The notes under the pieces: generated by a model
What the model saw: the letters and a program-made list of their open reading frames with translations, nothing else
What the model was told of the DNA's origin: nothing
The model's database searches: none
DNA from: Chloroflexota bacterium
Lineage (GTDB): Bacteria; Chloroflexota; Limnocylindria; QHBO01
DNA: 64,000 nt
Reading direction: 5' to 3'
NCBI GenBank assembly: GCA_003243965.1
Contig: QHBO01000016.1
Coordinates: 71,076 to 135,075, forward strand
Program-made: the position numbers and the translations under genes
Part shown: positions 42,051 through 51,146 of the stretch, piece after piece
Numbering within the stretch: position 1 is the first letter of the stretch
How the letters are laid out: each line of letters begins with the position of its first letter

Positions 42051-42578
42051 CTAGCTCTCCACCCGCGCGCGGGCGATATACCGATCGGCGCTCCACACCA
42101 CGAGCGCCCAGAGCGCCGCCAGGCCGAGCGTAACGAGCACCAGGACAGCGGCCAGCACACCGAGCCCGATACTGATCGGGGCGCCGAGGACCAGAAACGC
42201 CACGAGCCCACCACCGATGACGATCCCGATCATCAGCAGTCCAATCTTCATCGCGGTTCCCAGGAACCAGAGGAACGAGTGGCCCTGCGCCCGCCCCGCG
42301 AGCCACAGCACGCAGGGTCCCGATGCTCCGAAGATCGCGGTGTAGAACCCGAACCCGGAGAGCAGCGCCTCTCCGCCGAGTCGCTGGCGAAACAGGAGCG
42401 CACCGACCAGCCACGCGGCGAGCAGCGAGCTTCCGGCCCCAACCCCGATCAGCCAGGCCAGCAGGAGGGTTGCGGTCCCCCCGGACAGCCGCTCGACCAG
42501 CTCGCCGCGCTCGTCCTCCACGATCTCCGTCGGGCCGTGCTCAGCGGGGTGGTCGGGATTCGGCGGTTGTGCGCTCAC
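42051..42578 (-). CDS. Integral membrane protein of unknown function
   Basis: This 175-residue protein has an acidic N-terminal 30 residues (HGPTEIVEDERGELVERLS) and four to five hydrophobic helices, including LLLAWLIGVGAGSSLLAAWL and LGVLAAVLVLVTLGLAALWA. No family recognised. The GTG start overlaps the stop of the cystathionine-enzyme gene (GTGA at 42575-42578), so it is the last gene of a minus-strand run beginning at the MFS gene. Confidence 0.68.
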   Translation of the reverse strand: MSAQPPNPDHPAEHGPTEIVEDERGELVERLSGGTATLLLAWLIGVGAGSSLLAAWLVGALLFRQRLGGEALLSGFGFYTAIFGASGPCVLWLAGRAQGHSFLWFLGTAMKIGLLMIGIVIGGGLVAFLVLGAPISIGLGVLAAVLVLVTLGLAALWALVVWSADRYIARARVES

Positions 42579-43735
42579 GCCGCCTCGAATGCGTGCGCCA
42601 GGTCTGCCACCAGGTCGTCGACGTGCTCGATCCCGACGGACAAGCGGATCAGGTCCGGCGGCACTGCCAGGCGCGTGTCGGCGACCGAGAGATGGGTCAT
42701 CGCGGCGGGCACCTCGATCAGGGACTCCACGGCCCCCAGCGACTCGGCCAGTGTAAAGAGGCGCGTCGCGGCCGCGAACCGATGGGCCGCCTGCCCCCCG
42801 CCGCGTATCTGGAAGCTGACGATCGCCCCCGGTAGCCGCATCTGCCGCTCCACGAGGTCTCGCTGCGGATGGTGGGGCAGGCCGGGATAGTAGACGCGTT
42901 CGACATCGGCCCGGGTGGTCAGCCACTCCGCGATGCGTGCCGCCCCGGCGCAGGCACGCTCCATCCGGACTGCCAGGGTCCGTATGCCTCGCATCAGCAG
43001 CCAGCAATCGAAGGGCGACGGAACCGCACCCGCGGCGTTCTGGGTGAACCGCAGCCGCTCGGCGATCTGCGCCGAACGGGTCACCACCAGTCCGCTGACC
43101 ACGTCGGAATGGCCGCCGAGGTACTTGGTCGCCGAGTGCAGGACGACATCGGCCCCAAGGTCCAGCGGCCGCTGGAGGAATGGCGTCGCGAACGTGTTGT
43201 CGACCACCGTCAGCGCCCCGGCGCTGGCTGCAAGGCGCGACACGCCTGCGATGTCCACGACCTTGAGCAGCGGGTTGGTGGGCGTCTCGATCCACACCAT
43301 CCGCGCCGACGGACGGCTGCGCAGCGCCCGGTCGACCACATCGAGGTCGCGAAGGTCGACCGCATCGGTCTTGACCCCGTAGCGGGCCATGACCTGCTGG
43401 GCAAGGCGCCAGGTCCCGCCGTAGGCGTCATCGGTCATCAGGATCCGGTCCCCTGGGTCGAGCAGGTAGAGGAGGTTCTGGGTCGCCGCCAGCCCGGAGG
43501 CGAAGGCGAGCCCGTGGCTTCCGCCCTCGAGCGCAGCGATGGTCGCCTCCAGCGCCCGTCGCGTCGGGTTGTCGCTGCGGGCATACTCGAATCCCTGGCG
43601 GGGCGCGCCGACCGCGTCCTGCTTGAAGGTGGTCGAGGGCTGAATGGCGGGCACAACGGCACCCGTCGCCGGGTCCGGCGTGGCTCCGGCATGGACCGCC
43701 AGCGTCTCGAACCGATCCTCCGCGCTCTCGCTCAT
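42575..43735 (-). CDS. Cystathionine gamma-lyase/synthase family enzyme
   Basis: This 386-residue Cys/Met-metabolism PLP enzyme has FETLAVHAGATPDPATGAVV, YARSDNPTRRALEATIAALE, the PLP-stacking DDAYGGTWRL, WIETPTNPLLKVVDI and the Schiff-base lysine in VLHSATKYLGGHSD. Sequence alone does not separate lyase from synthase, but it is coupled to a cystathionine-beta-synthase-like gene (ATGA at 43732-43735), which favours gamma-lyase in reverse transsulfuration (methionine sulfur to cysteine). The start ATG lies in an ACCGATGAGC word and gives the family N-terminus; the frame is open further upstream. Confidence 0.9.
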   Translation of the reverse strand: MSESAEDRFETLAVHAGATPDPATGAVVPAIQPSTTFKQDAVGAPRQGFEYARSDNPTRRALEATIAALEGGSHGLAFASGLAATQNLLYLLDPGDRILMTDDAYGGTWRLAQQVMARYGVKTDAVDLRDLDVVDRALRSRPSARMVWIETPTNPLLKVVDIAGVSRLAASAGALTVVDNTFATPFLQRPLDLGADVVLHSATKYLGGHSDVVSGLVVTRSAQIAERLRFTQNAAGAVPSPFDCWLLMRGIRTLAVRMERACAGAARIAEWLTTRADVERVYYPGLPHHPQRDLVERQMRLPGAIVSFQIRGGGQAAHRFAAATRLFTLAESLGAVESLIEVPAAMTHLSVADTRLAVPPDLIRLSVGIEHVDDLVADLAHAFEAA

Positions 43736-44811
43736 CGGTCGCGCCGCACTACGACCCGGGGTCGCGTCGTCCGCCAGTCGTAATCTCGCGGTGACTCGCC
43801 CTCGGCCAGCAGGCCGTGTGCGCGCAGCCACGCGTCGTCGTACAGCTTCGCGAGGTAGTTGCGGCCGCCGTCGGGCAGGATGACGACCATCAACGCCGAG
43901 GGATCCGCGACGTCGCGCGCGCACTGCAGCGCCGCCCACAGCGCGGTGCCGCACGACTCCCCCATCAGGATCCCCTCGCAGGCGGTCGCTGCCCGGGCGG
44001 TGAGGAACGAGTCGCGATCGGCGACCTGGATGATGAGGTCACACACGTCGCGGTCGTAGGTATCGGGCCAGAAATCCTCGCCGATTCCCTCGGTCAGATA
44101 GGAGCGCGGCGTATCGCCGGAGTAGACGGAGCCGGCGGGGTCCGCGCCGACGACCACCAGGCCTGGCTTGCGCTCCTTGAGATAGCGCCCTGCCCCGCTG
44201 ATCGTGCCGCCGGTGCCGATCGCGACCACCAGGTGCGTGACGCGCCCCTCGGTCGCCTGCCAGATCTCGGGGCCGGTCGCCGCAAAGTGCGCAGCGGGAT
44301 TCAGCGGATTGGCGTACTGGTCCGGCTTCCAGGCGCCGGGAATCTCGCGCGCCAGGCGATCGGAGACGCGGTAGTAGCTGCGCTCGTCGTCCGGGGCTAC
44401 GTCGCTCGGACAGATGACGAGCTCGGCGCCGTAGGCCTGCAGCAGCGCGCGCTTCTCGTCGCTCTGCTTGTCGGCCATCACGAAGATGCACCGATAGCCC
44501 TTCACCGCGGCGGCCATCGCCAGCCCGGCGCCGGTGTTGCCGCTGGTCGGCTCGACGATCGTTCCGCCCGGCTTCAGGAGCCCTTCTCGCTCCGCCGCCT
44601 CGATCATCGGCAGCGCGATCCGGTCCTTCACCGATCCTGCGGGGTTGACGCTCTCCAGCTTGGCCACGATCCGTGGCGCCACGCCGTGCGCCAGCCGGTC
44701 GAGCGCCACCAGGGGTGTCGCGCCAACCGCCGCGGTGACATCGGGGAGAATGGCCGACCGCTCAGCCAGGTTGCGGCTCCGTGGCTCCTGTGTCGGCCGC
44801 TGCCTGGGCAT
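43732..44811 (-). CDS. Cystathionine beta-synthase-like / cysteine synthase
   Basis: This 359-residue fold-type-II PLP enzyme has KLESVNPAGSVKDRIALPMI (Lys near residue 63), PTSGNTGAGLAMAAAVKGY, the phosphate loop VAIGTGGTISGAG and the stretch DDERSYYRVSDRLAREIPGA with WKPDQYANPLNP, the last typical of cystathionine beta-synthases rather than CysK/CysM. No C-terminal CBS-pair domains are present. With the gamma-lyase-like gene it would move sulfur from homocysteine to cysteine. The start overlaps lgt by 50 bases; an ATG in an ACCGATG word was used, and a later start is possible. Confidence 0.88.
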   Translation of the reverse strand: MPRQRPTQEPRSRNLAERSAILPDVTAAVGATPLVALDRLAHGVAPRIVAKLESVNPAGSVKDRIALPMIEAAEREGLLKPGGTIVEPTSGNTGAGLAMAAAVKGYRCIFVMADKQSDEKRALLQAYGAELVICPSDVAPDDERSYYRVSDRLAREIPGAWKPDQYANPLNPAAHFAATGPEIWQATEGRVTHLVVAIGTGGTISGAGRYLKERKPGLVVVGADPAGSVYSGDTPRSYLTEGIGEDFWPDTYDRDVCDLIIQVADRDSFLTARAATACEGILMGESCGTALWAALQCARDVADPSALMVVILPDGGRNYLAKLYDDAWLRAHGLLAEGESPRDYDWRTTRPRVVVRRDR

Positions 44812-45649
44812 CGGTCTGGCGCGATCCGTTCATCCAGGCACCCGGGGTGCCCCAGCCGAACCGATGGCGCAGGACCAGGAAGACGCCGGCGACCACGAAC
44901 GCGATGATCCCGATCCACATCGCGGTCGGGATGCCAAGGATCGTCCAGTTGCCGGTCCCGTTGCGCATCGGCTCCAGCGCGGAGCGGACCGCGCCGTACC
45001 ACATGATGTACAGCAGCGCGATGTCGCCGTCGTACAGGTGGCGGGCGAATCGGCGTGCCACCCACAGCAGCACCACCATGCCGAGCAGGTTGAGGAGCGC
45101 CTCGTACGCGAACAGCGGGTGGAAGCGGGTGGTGGGCACCGGGAAGTCGACCGCGTTCCACGGCGTCCCGGCCCGGTGCGCTCTATCGATCGGGATGCCC
45201 CACGGCAGAGTGGTGGGCGGGCCGTACAGCTCCTGGTTGACGAAGTTCCCGAGCCGACCGATGGCCTGGCCAAGCAGCAGTGCGGGGGCAAAGATGTCGA
45301 GCCAGCGCGCCAGGCTCAGGCCCTTGCGGCGAGTGTAGATCCAGATTCCGAGCACGCCGCCGGCAATCGCGCCGGGAATACCGATGCCGCCGTTCCAGAT
45401 CTGGGGAATCAGTTCCGGGTGCTGCGAATAGATCGGGCCCCACTGGTGGATGACGTGGTAGATGCGCGCGCCGATGAGGCTGGTGAGGATGACCAGCAGG
45501 AGCATCGACCATCCGTGGTCGGGATCCTCGCCGCGACGCCGCGCCTCCACGGTGCCCAGGAAGGCGCCGGCCAGCACCGCAAGGGCGATGATGATGCCAT
45601 ACCAGTGGACCTGGAGCGGCCCGAGCCGGAGGGCGACCGGATCAATCAC
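44762..45649 (-). CDS. lgt: Prolipoprotein diacylglyceryl transferase
   Basis: This 295-residue protein has about seven membrane helices and the Lgt signature GQAIGRLGNFVNQELYGPPT (about residues 125-144), with VHWYGIIIALAV near the N-terminus and the HPLFAYEALLNL segment. It transfers diacylglycerol to the lipobox cysteine of lipoproteins, several of which are encoded in this window. The GTG start lies 7 bases behind a minus-strand TAGAAT (45662-45657). Overlaps the MFS stop upstream by 4 bases and the CBS-like gene downstream by 50. Confidence 0.95.
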   Translation of the reverse strand: MIDPVALRLGPLQVHWYGIIIALAVLAGAFLGTVEARRRGEDPDHGWSMLLLVILTSLIGARIYHVIHQWGPIYSQHPELIPQIWNGGIGIPGAIAGGVLGIWIYTRRKGLSLARWLDIFAPALLLGQAIGRLGNFVNQELYGPPTTLPWGIPIDRAHRAGTPWNAVDFPVPTTRFHPLFAYEALLNLLGMVVLLWVARRFARHLYDGDIALLYIMWYGAVRSALEPMRNGTGNWTILGIPTAMWIGIIAFVVAGVFLVLRHRFGWGTPGAWMNGSRQTDAQAAADTGATEPQPG

Positions 45650-46947
45650 GGCGGCGATTCTACTCCGCCGGCCGAACCGGTCCGCTGCGCGGCGCCGGTC
45701 TCATCGACCGGTGGACGCCCGCCGCCGGCAGCCTGCGGGAAGCGCCGCAGCGACCACAGCCCGGGGAAGAGTCGCGTCCAGATGACCGCGACCGCGATGG
45801 TTGCCACACCGCCGACGAGCACGGCCGGCACCACGCCCAGCCATGCGGCGGCCACGCCCGACTCGAACTCCCCCAGCTCGTTGGACGCACCGATGAAGAC
45901 GGCATTCACCGCGCTGACCCGGCCCCGGATCGGGTCGGGCGTCTCGAGCTGGACGAGCAGGTGCCGGATGAAGACGCTCACCATGTCCGCAGCGCCCAGG
46001 ACGATCAGCGCCAGGAGCGTCATGGGGAAGCTGCGCGAGACACCGAACACCAGGGTCGCCAGGCCGAAGGCCGCCACCGCGCCGAACATCCAGCGTCCCA
46101 CCTGATCCCGGATCGGCTGCGCGCTCATCACCGCGGCGCACAGGGCCGCCCCGACCGCCGGGGAGGCTCGCAGCACGCCGAGGCCGATGGGCCCGACCCG
46201 CAGCAGGTCGCTGGCGAACACCGGCAGCAGCGCCGTCGCCCCGCCGAACAGGACGGCGAACAGATCAAGCGAGATGGAGCCCAGCACGATGGGCTGCGAG
46301 CGCACGAAGCGCACGCCGGAGAGCAGCGTGCCGAGGTGGATCGGCTCAGTCGGAGCGCGCGGCGAGGGTGAGCGGCCGCCGCCACCCAGACCGACGATCA
46401 GGACTGCTGCCACGGCCAGCAGGGCAAGCACCGTGGCGTACACCACGCCGGCGCCGGCGAGGAACAGGAGGCCACCGATCGCCGGTCCGGCGATGGTCGC
46501 CACCTGGCCGGCGGACGAGTGGACCGCTACCGCGTTGGCGAACATCGGCGGCGGCACCAGGTTGGGAAGCAGCGCCTGGCTGGTCGGCATCGAGAAGGCT
46601 CGTGCCACGCCGAACAGGGCCATCACCGCGAAGACCGGCGCGGCGCTGCGCAGTCCGACCACGCTGAACGTCAGCAGGGCAGCCGCAGCGATCGCTTCCA
46701 GGGCGTAGCAGCCCGCCACGATCCGTCGTCGATCGAGCCGGTCGGCCGCCTGGCCGGCGGGGAGCACCAGCAACAAGAACGGCAGGAACTGCGAGAGCCC
46801 GATCAGCCCCAGGTCGAGCGGGTTGTGGGTGGTGGCGTACACCTGCCAACCGACCGCCACGGTCTGCATCTCGACGGCGATGGAGCCGAGGAAGCGACCG
46901 GCCACGTACCGCCGGAAGTCGGGAACGCTGAGCGCGTGGTTCGCCAT
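45646..46947 (-). CDS. Major facilitator superfamily exporter
   Basis: This 433-residue protein has 12 predicted helices. It opens FRRYVAGRFLGSIAVEMQTV AVGWQVY and has the loop-2 motif GQAADRLDRRRIV, both typical of the EntS-like (enterobactin exporter/TMS1) MFS group. Substrate unknown. A minus-strand TATCCT lies about 10 bases before the ATG. The Pro/Gly-rich cytosolic tail extends about 30 residues past the last helix. First gene of a five-gene minus-strand chain through lgt, the CBS- and CGL-like enzymes and the small membrane protein. Confidence 0.88.
   Translation of the reverse strand: MANHALSVPDFRRYVAGRFLGSIAVEMQTVAVGWQVYATTHNPLDLGLIGLSQFLPFLLLVLPAGQAADRLDRRRIVAGCYALEAIAAAALLTFSVVGLRSAAPVFAVMALFGVARAFSMPTSQALLPNLVPPPMFANAVAVHSSAGQVATIAGPAIGGLLFLAGAGVVYATVLALLAVAAVLIVGLGGGGRSPSPRAPTEPIHLGTLLSGVRFVRSQPIVLGSISLDLFAVLFGGATALLPVFASDLLRVGPIGLGVLRASPAVGAALCAAVMSAQPIRDQVGRWMFGAVAAFGLATLVFGVSRSFPMTLLALIVLGAADMVSVFIRHLLVQLETPDPIRGRVSAVNAVFIGASNELGEFESGVAAAWLGVVPAVLVGGVATIAVAVIWTRLFPGLWSLRRFPQAAGGGRPPVDETGAAQRTGSAGGVESPP
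45657..45662 (-). promoter_or_regulatory. -10 box of lgt inside the MFS gene, leaderless
   Basis: Minus-strand TAGAAT ends 7 bases before the GTG at 45649. Confidence 0.5.
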
Positions 46948-46973
46948 CGGCGGCGGCAGGATACTGCTCGCGG

Positions 46974-46979
46974 TAGCAT
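46974..46979 (+). promoter_or_regulatory. -10 box of the small membrane protein gene
   Basis: TAGCAT ends 9 bases before the ATG at 46989. Confidence 0.45.
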
Positions 46980-46988
46980 CGGCGGGGC

Positions 46989-47261
46989 ATGCTGCCGCTG
47001 ATCTGGACCCTCTTTGCGCTGTGCGCGGTCGCGGGATTCATCGTGATTGCGGCGTATTGGCTCGACGTGCAGGACCGCCCCGACCTCACCCTGCGGAGCC
47101 GCATCGCCTGGTCTGCGGGCACCTTCCTCTTCCCGCTGACCATCCCGGCCTACGCATTGGTCGGCGGCGCCGGGTGGCCGTTGGCGCTGCGCATCGGTGC
47201 GTTCGTCCCGGCCGCGGCCATCCTGCTGTTCCTGGGCTTTGCGTTCGGGATCTTCCGCTAG
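46989..47261 (+). CDS. Small three-helix membrane protein
   Basis: This 90-residue protein has three hydrophobic segments: LIWTLFALCAVAGFIVIAAY, then WSAGTFLFPLTIPAYALVGG, then IGAFVPAAAILLFLGFAFGI. A short charged loop LDVQDRPDLTLRSR lies between the first two. It resembles no family I can name. It lies 37 bases upstream of the dipeptidase gene, divergent from the MFS gene. Confidence 0.68.
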   Translation: MLPLIWTLFALCAVAGFIVIAAYWLDVQDRPDLTLRSRIAWSAGTFLFPLTIPAYALVGGAGWPLALRIGAFVPAAAILLFLGFAFGIFR

Positions 47262-47285
47262 CCGCGGCCGCCAGTCGCTGACCGA

Positions 47286-47291
47286 TATCAT
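47286..47291 (+). promoter_or_regulatory. -10 box of the M20 peptidase gene, leaderless
   Basis: TATCAT ends 7 bases before the ATG at 47299. Confidence 0.45.
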
Positions 47292-47298
47292 CGGCGCC

Positions 47299-48732
47299 AT
47301 GACAGATGTCCACCGTGCCGAACCCGGCCTCGACGACGCCCTGACCTACCTGCGCGACCATGCCGACGAGCACCTTCAGCAGCTGGACGAGTTCCTGCGC
47401 ATCCCATCGGTCTCGGCGGACCCGGCGCGGGACGCCGACGTGCGCCGGGCGGCCGATTGGATCGTGCAACAGCTGACCGCGATGGGAGTCGAGCGGGCGC
47501 AGACACACGAGACGAGCGCCCACCCGATCGTGACCGGGGAGTGGCTTGGGGCCGGCCCGCTGGCGCCCACGGTGCTGGTGTACTGCCACTACGACGTCCA
47601 GCCGCCGGACCCGCTGGACGAGTGGATTCGCCCGCCCTTTGAGCCGCGCTACGAGGACGACCGGGTGTATGCCCGCGGCTCGGGCGACGACAAGGGTCAG
47701 CTGTTCATGCACCTCAAGGCCGTGGAGGCGTGGCTGCGGGGCTCGGGGAAGCTGCCGGTCAACCTGCGCTTCTTCTTCGAGGGGGACGAGGAGGTCGGCT
47801 CCGAGCCGGTCGAGGCGTTCATCGCCGCGCACCCCGAGCTGCTCCGCGCGGACCTGTGCGTGGTCAGTGACAACGACATGTATGACGACGAGGGCACGCC
47901 GGCGATCACCTATGGCCTGCGCGGGATCGCCTACTTCGAGGTGCGGGTCACGGGGCCGTTCCAGGACATCCATTCCGGCCAGTACGGTGGCGGCGTGGCG
48001 AACCCGGCCAACGTGCTGGTCAAGTTGCTCGCTTCGCTCCAGGACGACGACGGCCGGCTGACCATCCCCGGCTTCTACGACCGGGTCCGCGAGCTCACCG
48101 ATGCGGAGCGCGCCGCCTACGCCGAGCTGCCCTTCGATGAGGAGGCCTATCGCAAGGCCCTGGGCGTGCCCAAGCTGAGCGATGGCGAGCGCGGCTACAC
48201 CCTTGCCGAGCGGCTCAGCGCGCGGCCCACCTTCGACATCAGCGGGCTGTGGGGCGGCTACTCCGGCGAGGGCGCCAAGACGATCATCCCCGCCTTTGCG
48301 GCGGCCAAGTTCTCCACGCGGCTGGTCCCGGACCAGGACTACCGCGAGATCGAGCGCCTGGTCGTGGAGCACCTGACGCGCGTCGCGCCGCCCGAGGTGC
48401 GGGTCGCGGTTAAGGTCATCCACGGCGGCGCGCCGGCGATCACGCCGCTCGACCATCCGGGGGTGCAGCTGGCGGCCCGGGCGCTGGAGGGGGCTTTCGG
48501 CAAGGCGCCGCTCTTTCATCGGTCCGGCGGTTCCATCCCGGTGGTCGCCGCGCTGGACGCCGGGATCGGCGTCAAGACCGTGCTGGTCGGCTTCGCGTCA
48601 CCGAACGGCAACTTCCACGCCCCGAACGAGTGGATGCCGCTCGCCAACTATCGGGGTGGCCTCGACGCGCTGGCCCGGCTGTGGGCCGAGATGGGAAGCG
48701 TCTCGCCGGACCGGCTTCGGGGTTCCGCCTAG
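47299..48732 (+). CDS. M20-family dipeptidase
   Basis: This 477-residue metallopeptidase has the metal ligands in VLVYCHYDVQPPDP (His/Asp), ARGSGDDKGQLFMHL, FEGDEEVGSE (Glu pair) and the dimer-domain His in GPFQDIHSGQYGG, plus a C-terminal FHRSGGSIPVV and NFHAPNEW. This is the CNDP/PepV-like M20 group, which cleaves dipeptides with two zinc ions in the cytosol. The frame is open from 47197, but ATG 47299 fits the family start and the TATCAT box. Confidence 0.92.
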   Translation: MTDVHRAEPGLDDALTYLRDHADEHLQQLDEFLRIPSVSADPARDADVRRAADWIVQQLTAMGVERAQTHETSAHPIVTGEWLGAGPLAPTVLVYCHYDVQPPDPLDEWIRPPFEPRYEDDRVYARGSGDDKGQLFMHLKAVEAWLRGSGKLPVNLRFFFEGDEEVGSEPVEAFIAAHPELLRADLCVVSDNDMYDDEGTPAITYGLRGIAYFEVRVTGPFQDIHSGQYGGGVANPANVLVKLLASLQDDDGRLTIPGFYDRVRELTDAERAAYAELPFDEEAYRKALGVPKLSDGERGYTLAERLSARPTFDISGLWGGYSGEGAKTIIPAFAAAKFSTRLVPDQDYREIERLVVEHLTRVAPPEVRVAVKVIHGGAPAITPLDHPGVQLAARALEGAFGKAPLFHRSGGSIPVVAALDAGIGVKTVLVGFASPNGNFHAPNEWMPLANYRGGLDALARLWAEMGSVSPDRLRGSA

Positions 48733-48886
48733 TTGTGGGTCAATCAGTCGGCGCTCTGCAACGTATACGTCGACCTGTCGAGCGGAACACGCTATTTTTG
48801 GCACAGTCAGGCCGTGAGGTGCGATTCGTGGACGTTTCGTCAGTGCGTTGCAAGCAGGTCGTGGTTGACCTGCTCTACTACCGGCC

Positions 48887-49429
48887 ATGACGCCACATGT
48901 CGGGACCCAGCTTCTTCGCGGTACGCGCGTCGTCGCGGCATTGTGCGCGGCGGTGCTCGTTGGAGTGACGGGAGCGCAACTCGTCGCGGCAACGCCGCAC
49001 GCACGCCAGGTCGATCGCGTCAGCGGCGACGCGCTCCTTCCGGCCGCCCTCGCGGTCGCACCGTTCCACGTACGCCAGCCGACCTGGCTCCCGGCCGGTA
49101 TGCAGCTGCGTGCGGTTAACTACAATCCGCCAGCCACCGATGCGGGTGTCGAGACCTTCGCGGTCGACTTCCACTACGTCGACGATGCCTCCCGAACGCT
49201 CCACGTATGGCAGACGAACATTCCGAATCTGGCGGAGATGGGGAAGGACCCAACCGCACAGGGATCTGCACTGCCCGTCGGCGATCTCACCTGGCACCGG
49301 GTCTTCATCGACGACGCAAGAGGGCCGACATTGGTCCTCAGCGCACGGTATCCGGACGGTGTCACCATTTCGCTGGACACCACGCTCGGCGAGGACGCGC
49401 TGGTGCGCGTCGCGGCGGCGCTGAAGTAG
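48887..49429 (+). CDS. Exported protein of unknown function
   Basis: This 180-residue protein has a signal-type N-terminus (VVAALCAAVLVGVTGAQLVAA, residues 14-34), then VAPFHVRQPTWLPAGMQL and VDFHYVDDASRTLHVWQTN. The PxWLPxG motif followed by beta-rich sequence recalls DUF4367-like extracellular domains, but the match is weak. Gene is alone or coupled to the next, whose frame starts close to its stop. Confidence 0.6.
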   Translation: MTPHVGTQLLRGTRVVAALCAAVLVGVTGAQLVAATPHARQVDRVSGDALLPAALAVAPFHVRQPTWLPAGMQLRAVNYNPPATDAGVETFAVDFHYVDDASRTLHVWQTNIPNLAEMGKDPTAQGSALPVGDLTWHRVFIDDARGPTLVLSARYPDGVTISLDTTLGEDALVRVAAALK

Positions 49430-49440
49430 GGGCGACCTCA

Positions 49441-49890
49441 GCCATCCGCCGGCTCCTGCTCGTAATCGCGCTGCTGGCCGCGGGGCTCATCGCTTGGCTT
49501 CTGGCCTCACGCGGCCATCCCCGCTCCGCGTGGTGCGGCGATCTCGGACCGATCGACGGATTCGCGGCGAACAGTGTGTCTCGCGTGGACTGCATTCCGG
49601 CCTACGTGGTGCGCCTGGGTGATGCCGCGCCAGTGGTGTTCCTGGCCCGCGCCCCGCATCTCAAGAACGATCCGCTCGAATGGAACCCAAGCCGCAAGCT
49701 GTTCGTGTCCCCGGCTCACGGCGAGAGCTTCGATCTTCGTGGCCGGATGGTCCAGGGTCCTGCCGTCCACGATCTATGGCAGTGCCCGACCAACATGGTC
49801 GGCGGCGAACTGCTCATTGCGCTGCCCGAGGGAGCAGGATCGGATGCCATCATCGCGAGCTGTTATGGCGGCCGTCCGCCACCTGGCTGA
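49441..49890 (+). CDS. Membrane-anchored cysteine-containing protein, start unclear
   Basis: The frame encodes one N-terminal membrane helix (LLLVIALLAAGLIAWLLAS) and an outside domain with four Cys (AWCGDLG, VDCIPAY, LWQCPTN, ASCYGG), probably two disulfides. It directly follows the exported protein gene. No ATG, GTG or TTG lies in frame between 49207 and the membrane helix; the only in-frame ATG (49207) would place the helix about 80 residues in and lies inside the preceding gene. A rare start such as ATC at 49444, or an error, is possible. No family recognised. Confidence 0.5.
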   Translation, partial: AIRRLLLVIALLAAGLIAWLLASRGHPRSAWCGDLGPIDGFAANSVSRVDCIPAYVVRLGDAAPVVFLARAPHLKNDPLEWNPSRKLFVSPAHGESFDLRGRMVQGPAVHDLWQCPTNMVGGELLIALPEGAGSDAIIASCYGGRPPPG

Positions 49891-50006
49891 ACCATCCTCG
49901 CCAGGTCGGTCGTCGCGTCAGCGACCGGCAGATCCTCAAGCTCATCGGCAAGTGGCTGCGCGCGGGCGTGATGAGGAACCTTGACCGTCCCGCCTGGTCG
50001 AGCGCT

Positions 50007-51146
50007 TTACTCGACCAGGTGCAGATCGGTGGAGAGGGTATTCAGACGCTTTCCGCCGACATCGGTGCAGACCACGATGTCCTCGATCCGGGCACCCCAG
50101 CTGCCGGCCACGTAGATCCCCGGCTCGACGCTGAACGTGTTGCCGGGCTCGAGCGGCTCCGAGTTGGAGGCCACCAGGTAGGGCTCCTCGTGGGTTTCCA
50201 GACCGATGCCGTGGCCGGTCCGATGGAAGAACAGCTCACCGTAGCCGGCGTCGGCGATGATCTCGCGCGCCGCGGCATCCACCGCGGCGGCCGGGACTCC
50301 CGGCGCAACGGCGGCGCACGCGGCGGCCTGCGCGCGCTGCAACACCGCGTACTGCGCGGCGAACTCGGCGGACGGCTCGCCGACGAACGCGGTGCGCGTC
50401 GTGTCGCTGCAGTAGCCGTCCCGCGAACCACCGATGTCCAGCACCACCGCGTCACCCTGCCCGATGACCCGCTCCCCGGGCTGGTGATGTGGGCTCGCCG
50501 CGTTCGGCCCGGAGGCCACGATCGCGAACTCGGCGATCTGGTGTCCCGCCGCCAGCAGGTGCTGGGAGATCCGGCGGCTGACCTCCGCCTCCGTGCGTCC
50601 GGAGAGCCGCTCGCCGGTGATGGCCCGCATCGCCTCGTCCGCCGCCGTGGCGGCCGCCCGCAGGCGCTCGATCTCCTCGGAGCTCTTGACCCTGCGCAGC
50701 TGGCTCATGGTCGGCCCCGCCTCCACCAGCTCGATCGGATCCAGCGTCGCGCGCAGGCGAAGCACGAAGCGGGCCCACATCTGGTCCTGCACCGCCACTC
50801 GGAGGGCGCCACCGCCGACCAGCTCACGTACGCGCCGATACGGATCGTCGGTCTCGTCCCAGGCGACCAGGGTCAGGGCCTCGGTCAGCGGGCCGAGCTC
50901 GCTGCGGGCCAGCGGTTGCTCGAGACGCGGCAGCACCAGCGAGGGCTCGCCGTCAGCCGGCACCACCAGGCAGGTGAGGCGCTCGAGCGGCGGGGCGAGA
51001 TAGCCGAGCAGGTATGCGTAATCCGGCGAGGGGGTGATCAGCAGGGCGTCCAGGCCACGGTCTCCTGCCGCGGTCGCCGCTCGGCGCAGCCGCTCCCGGT
51101 ACACGGCCGGAGCAAAGCGGTCGATGGCAGCTGAGAGGCTGGTCAC
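50007..51146 (-). CDS. M24-family aminopeptidase (Xaa-Pro dipeptidase-like)
   Basis: This 379-residue protein has a creatinase-type N-terminal domain (LDALLITPSPDYAYLLGYLA) and a pita-bread metallopeptidase domain with all five ligands: Asp in VVLDIGGSRDG and YCSDTTRTAF, His in FHRTGHGIGLETHE, Glu in FSVEPGIYVAG and Glu in ARIEDIVV. It cleaves Xaa-Pro or similar peptides with Mn or Co. The GTG at 51146 follows a minus-strand TACGCT box by 6 bases. Confidence 0.92.
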   Translation of the reverse strand: MTSLSAAIDRFAPAVYRERLRRAATAAGDRGLDALLITPSPDYAYLLGYLAPPLERLTCLVVPADGEPSLVLPRLEQPLARSELGPLTEALTLVAWDETDDPYRRVRELVGGGALRVAVQDQMWARFVLRLRATLDPIELVEAGPTMSQLRRVKSSEEIERLRAAATAADEAMRAITGERLSGRTEAEVSRRISQHLLAAGHQIAEFAIVASGPNAASPHHQPGERVIGQGDAVVLDIGGSRDGYCSDTTRTAFVGEPSAEFAAQYAVLQRAQAAACAAVAPGVPAAAVDAAAREIIADAGYGELFFHRTGHGIGLETHEEPYLVASNSEPLEPGNTFSVEPGIYVAGSWGARIEDIVVCTDVGGKRLNTLSTDLHLVE

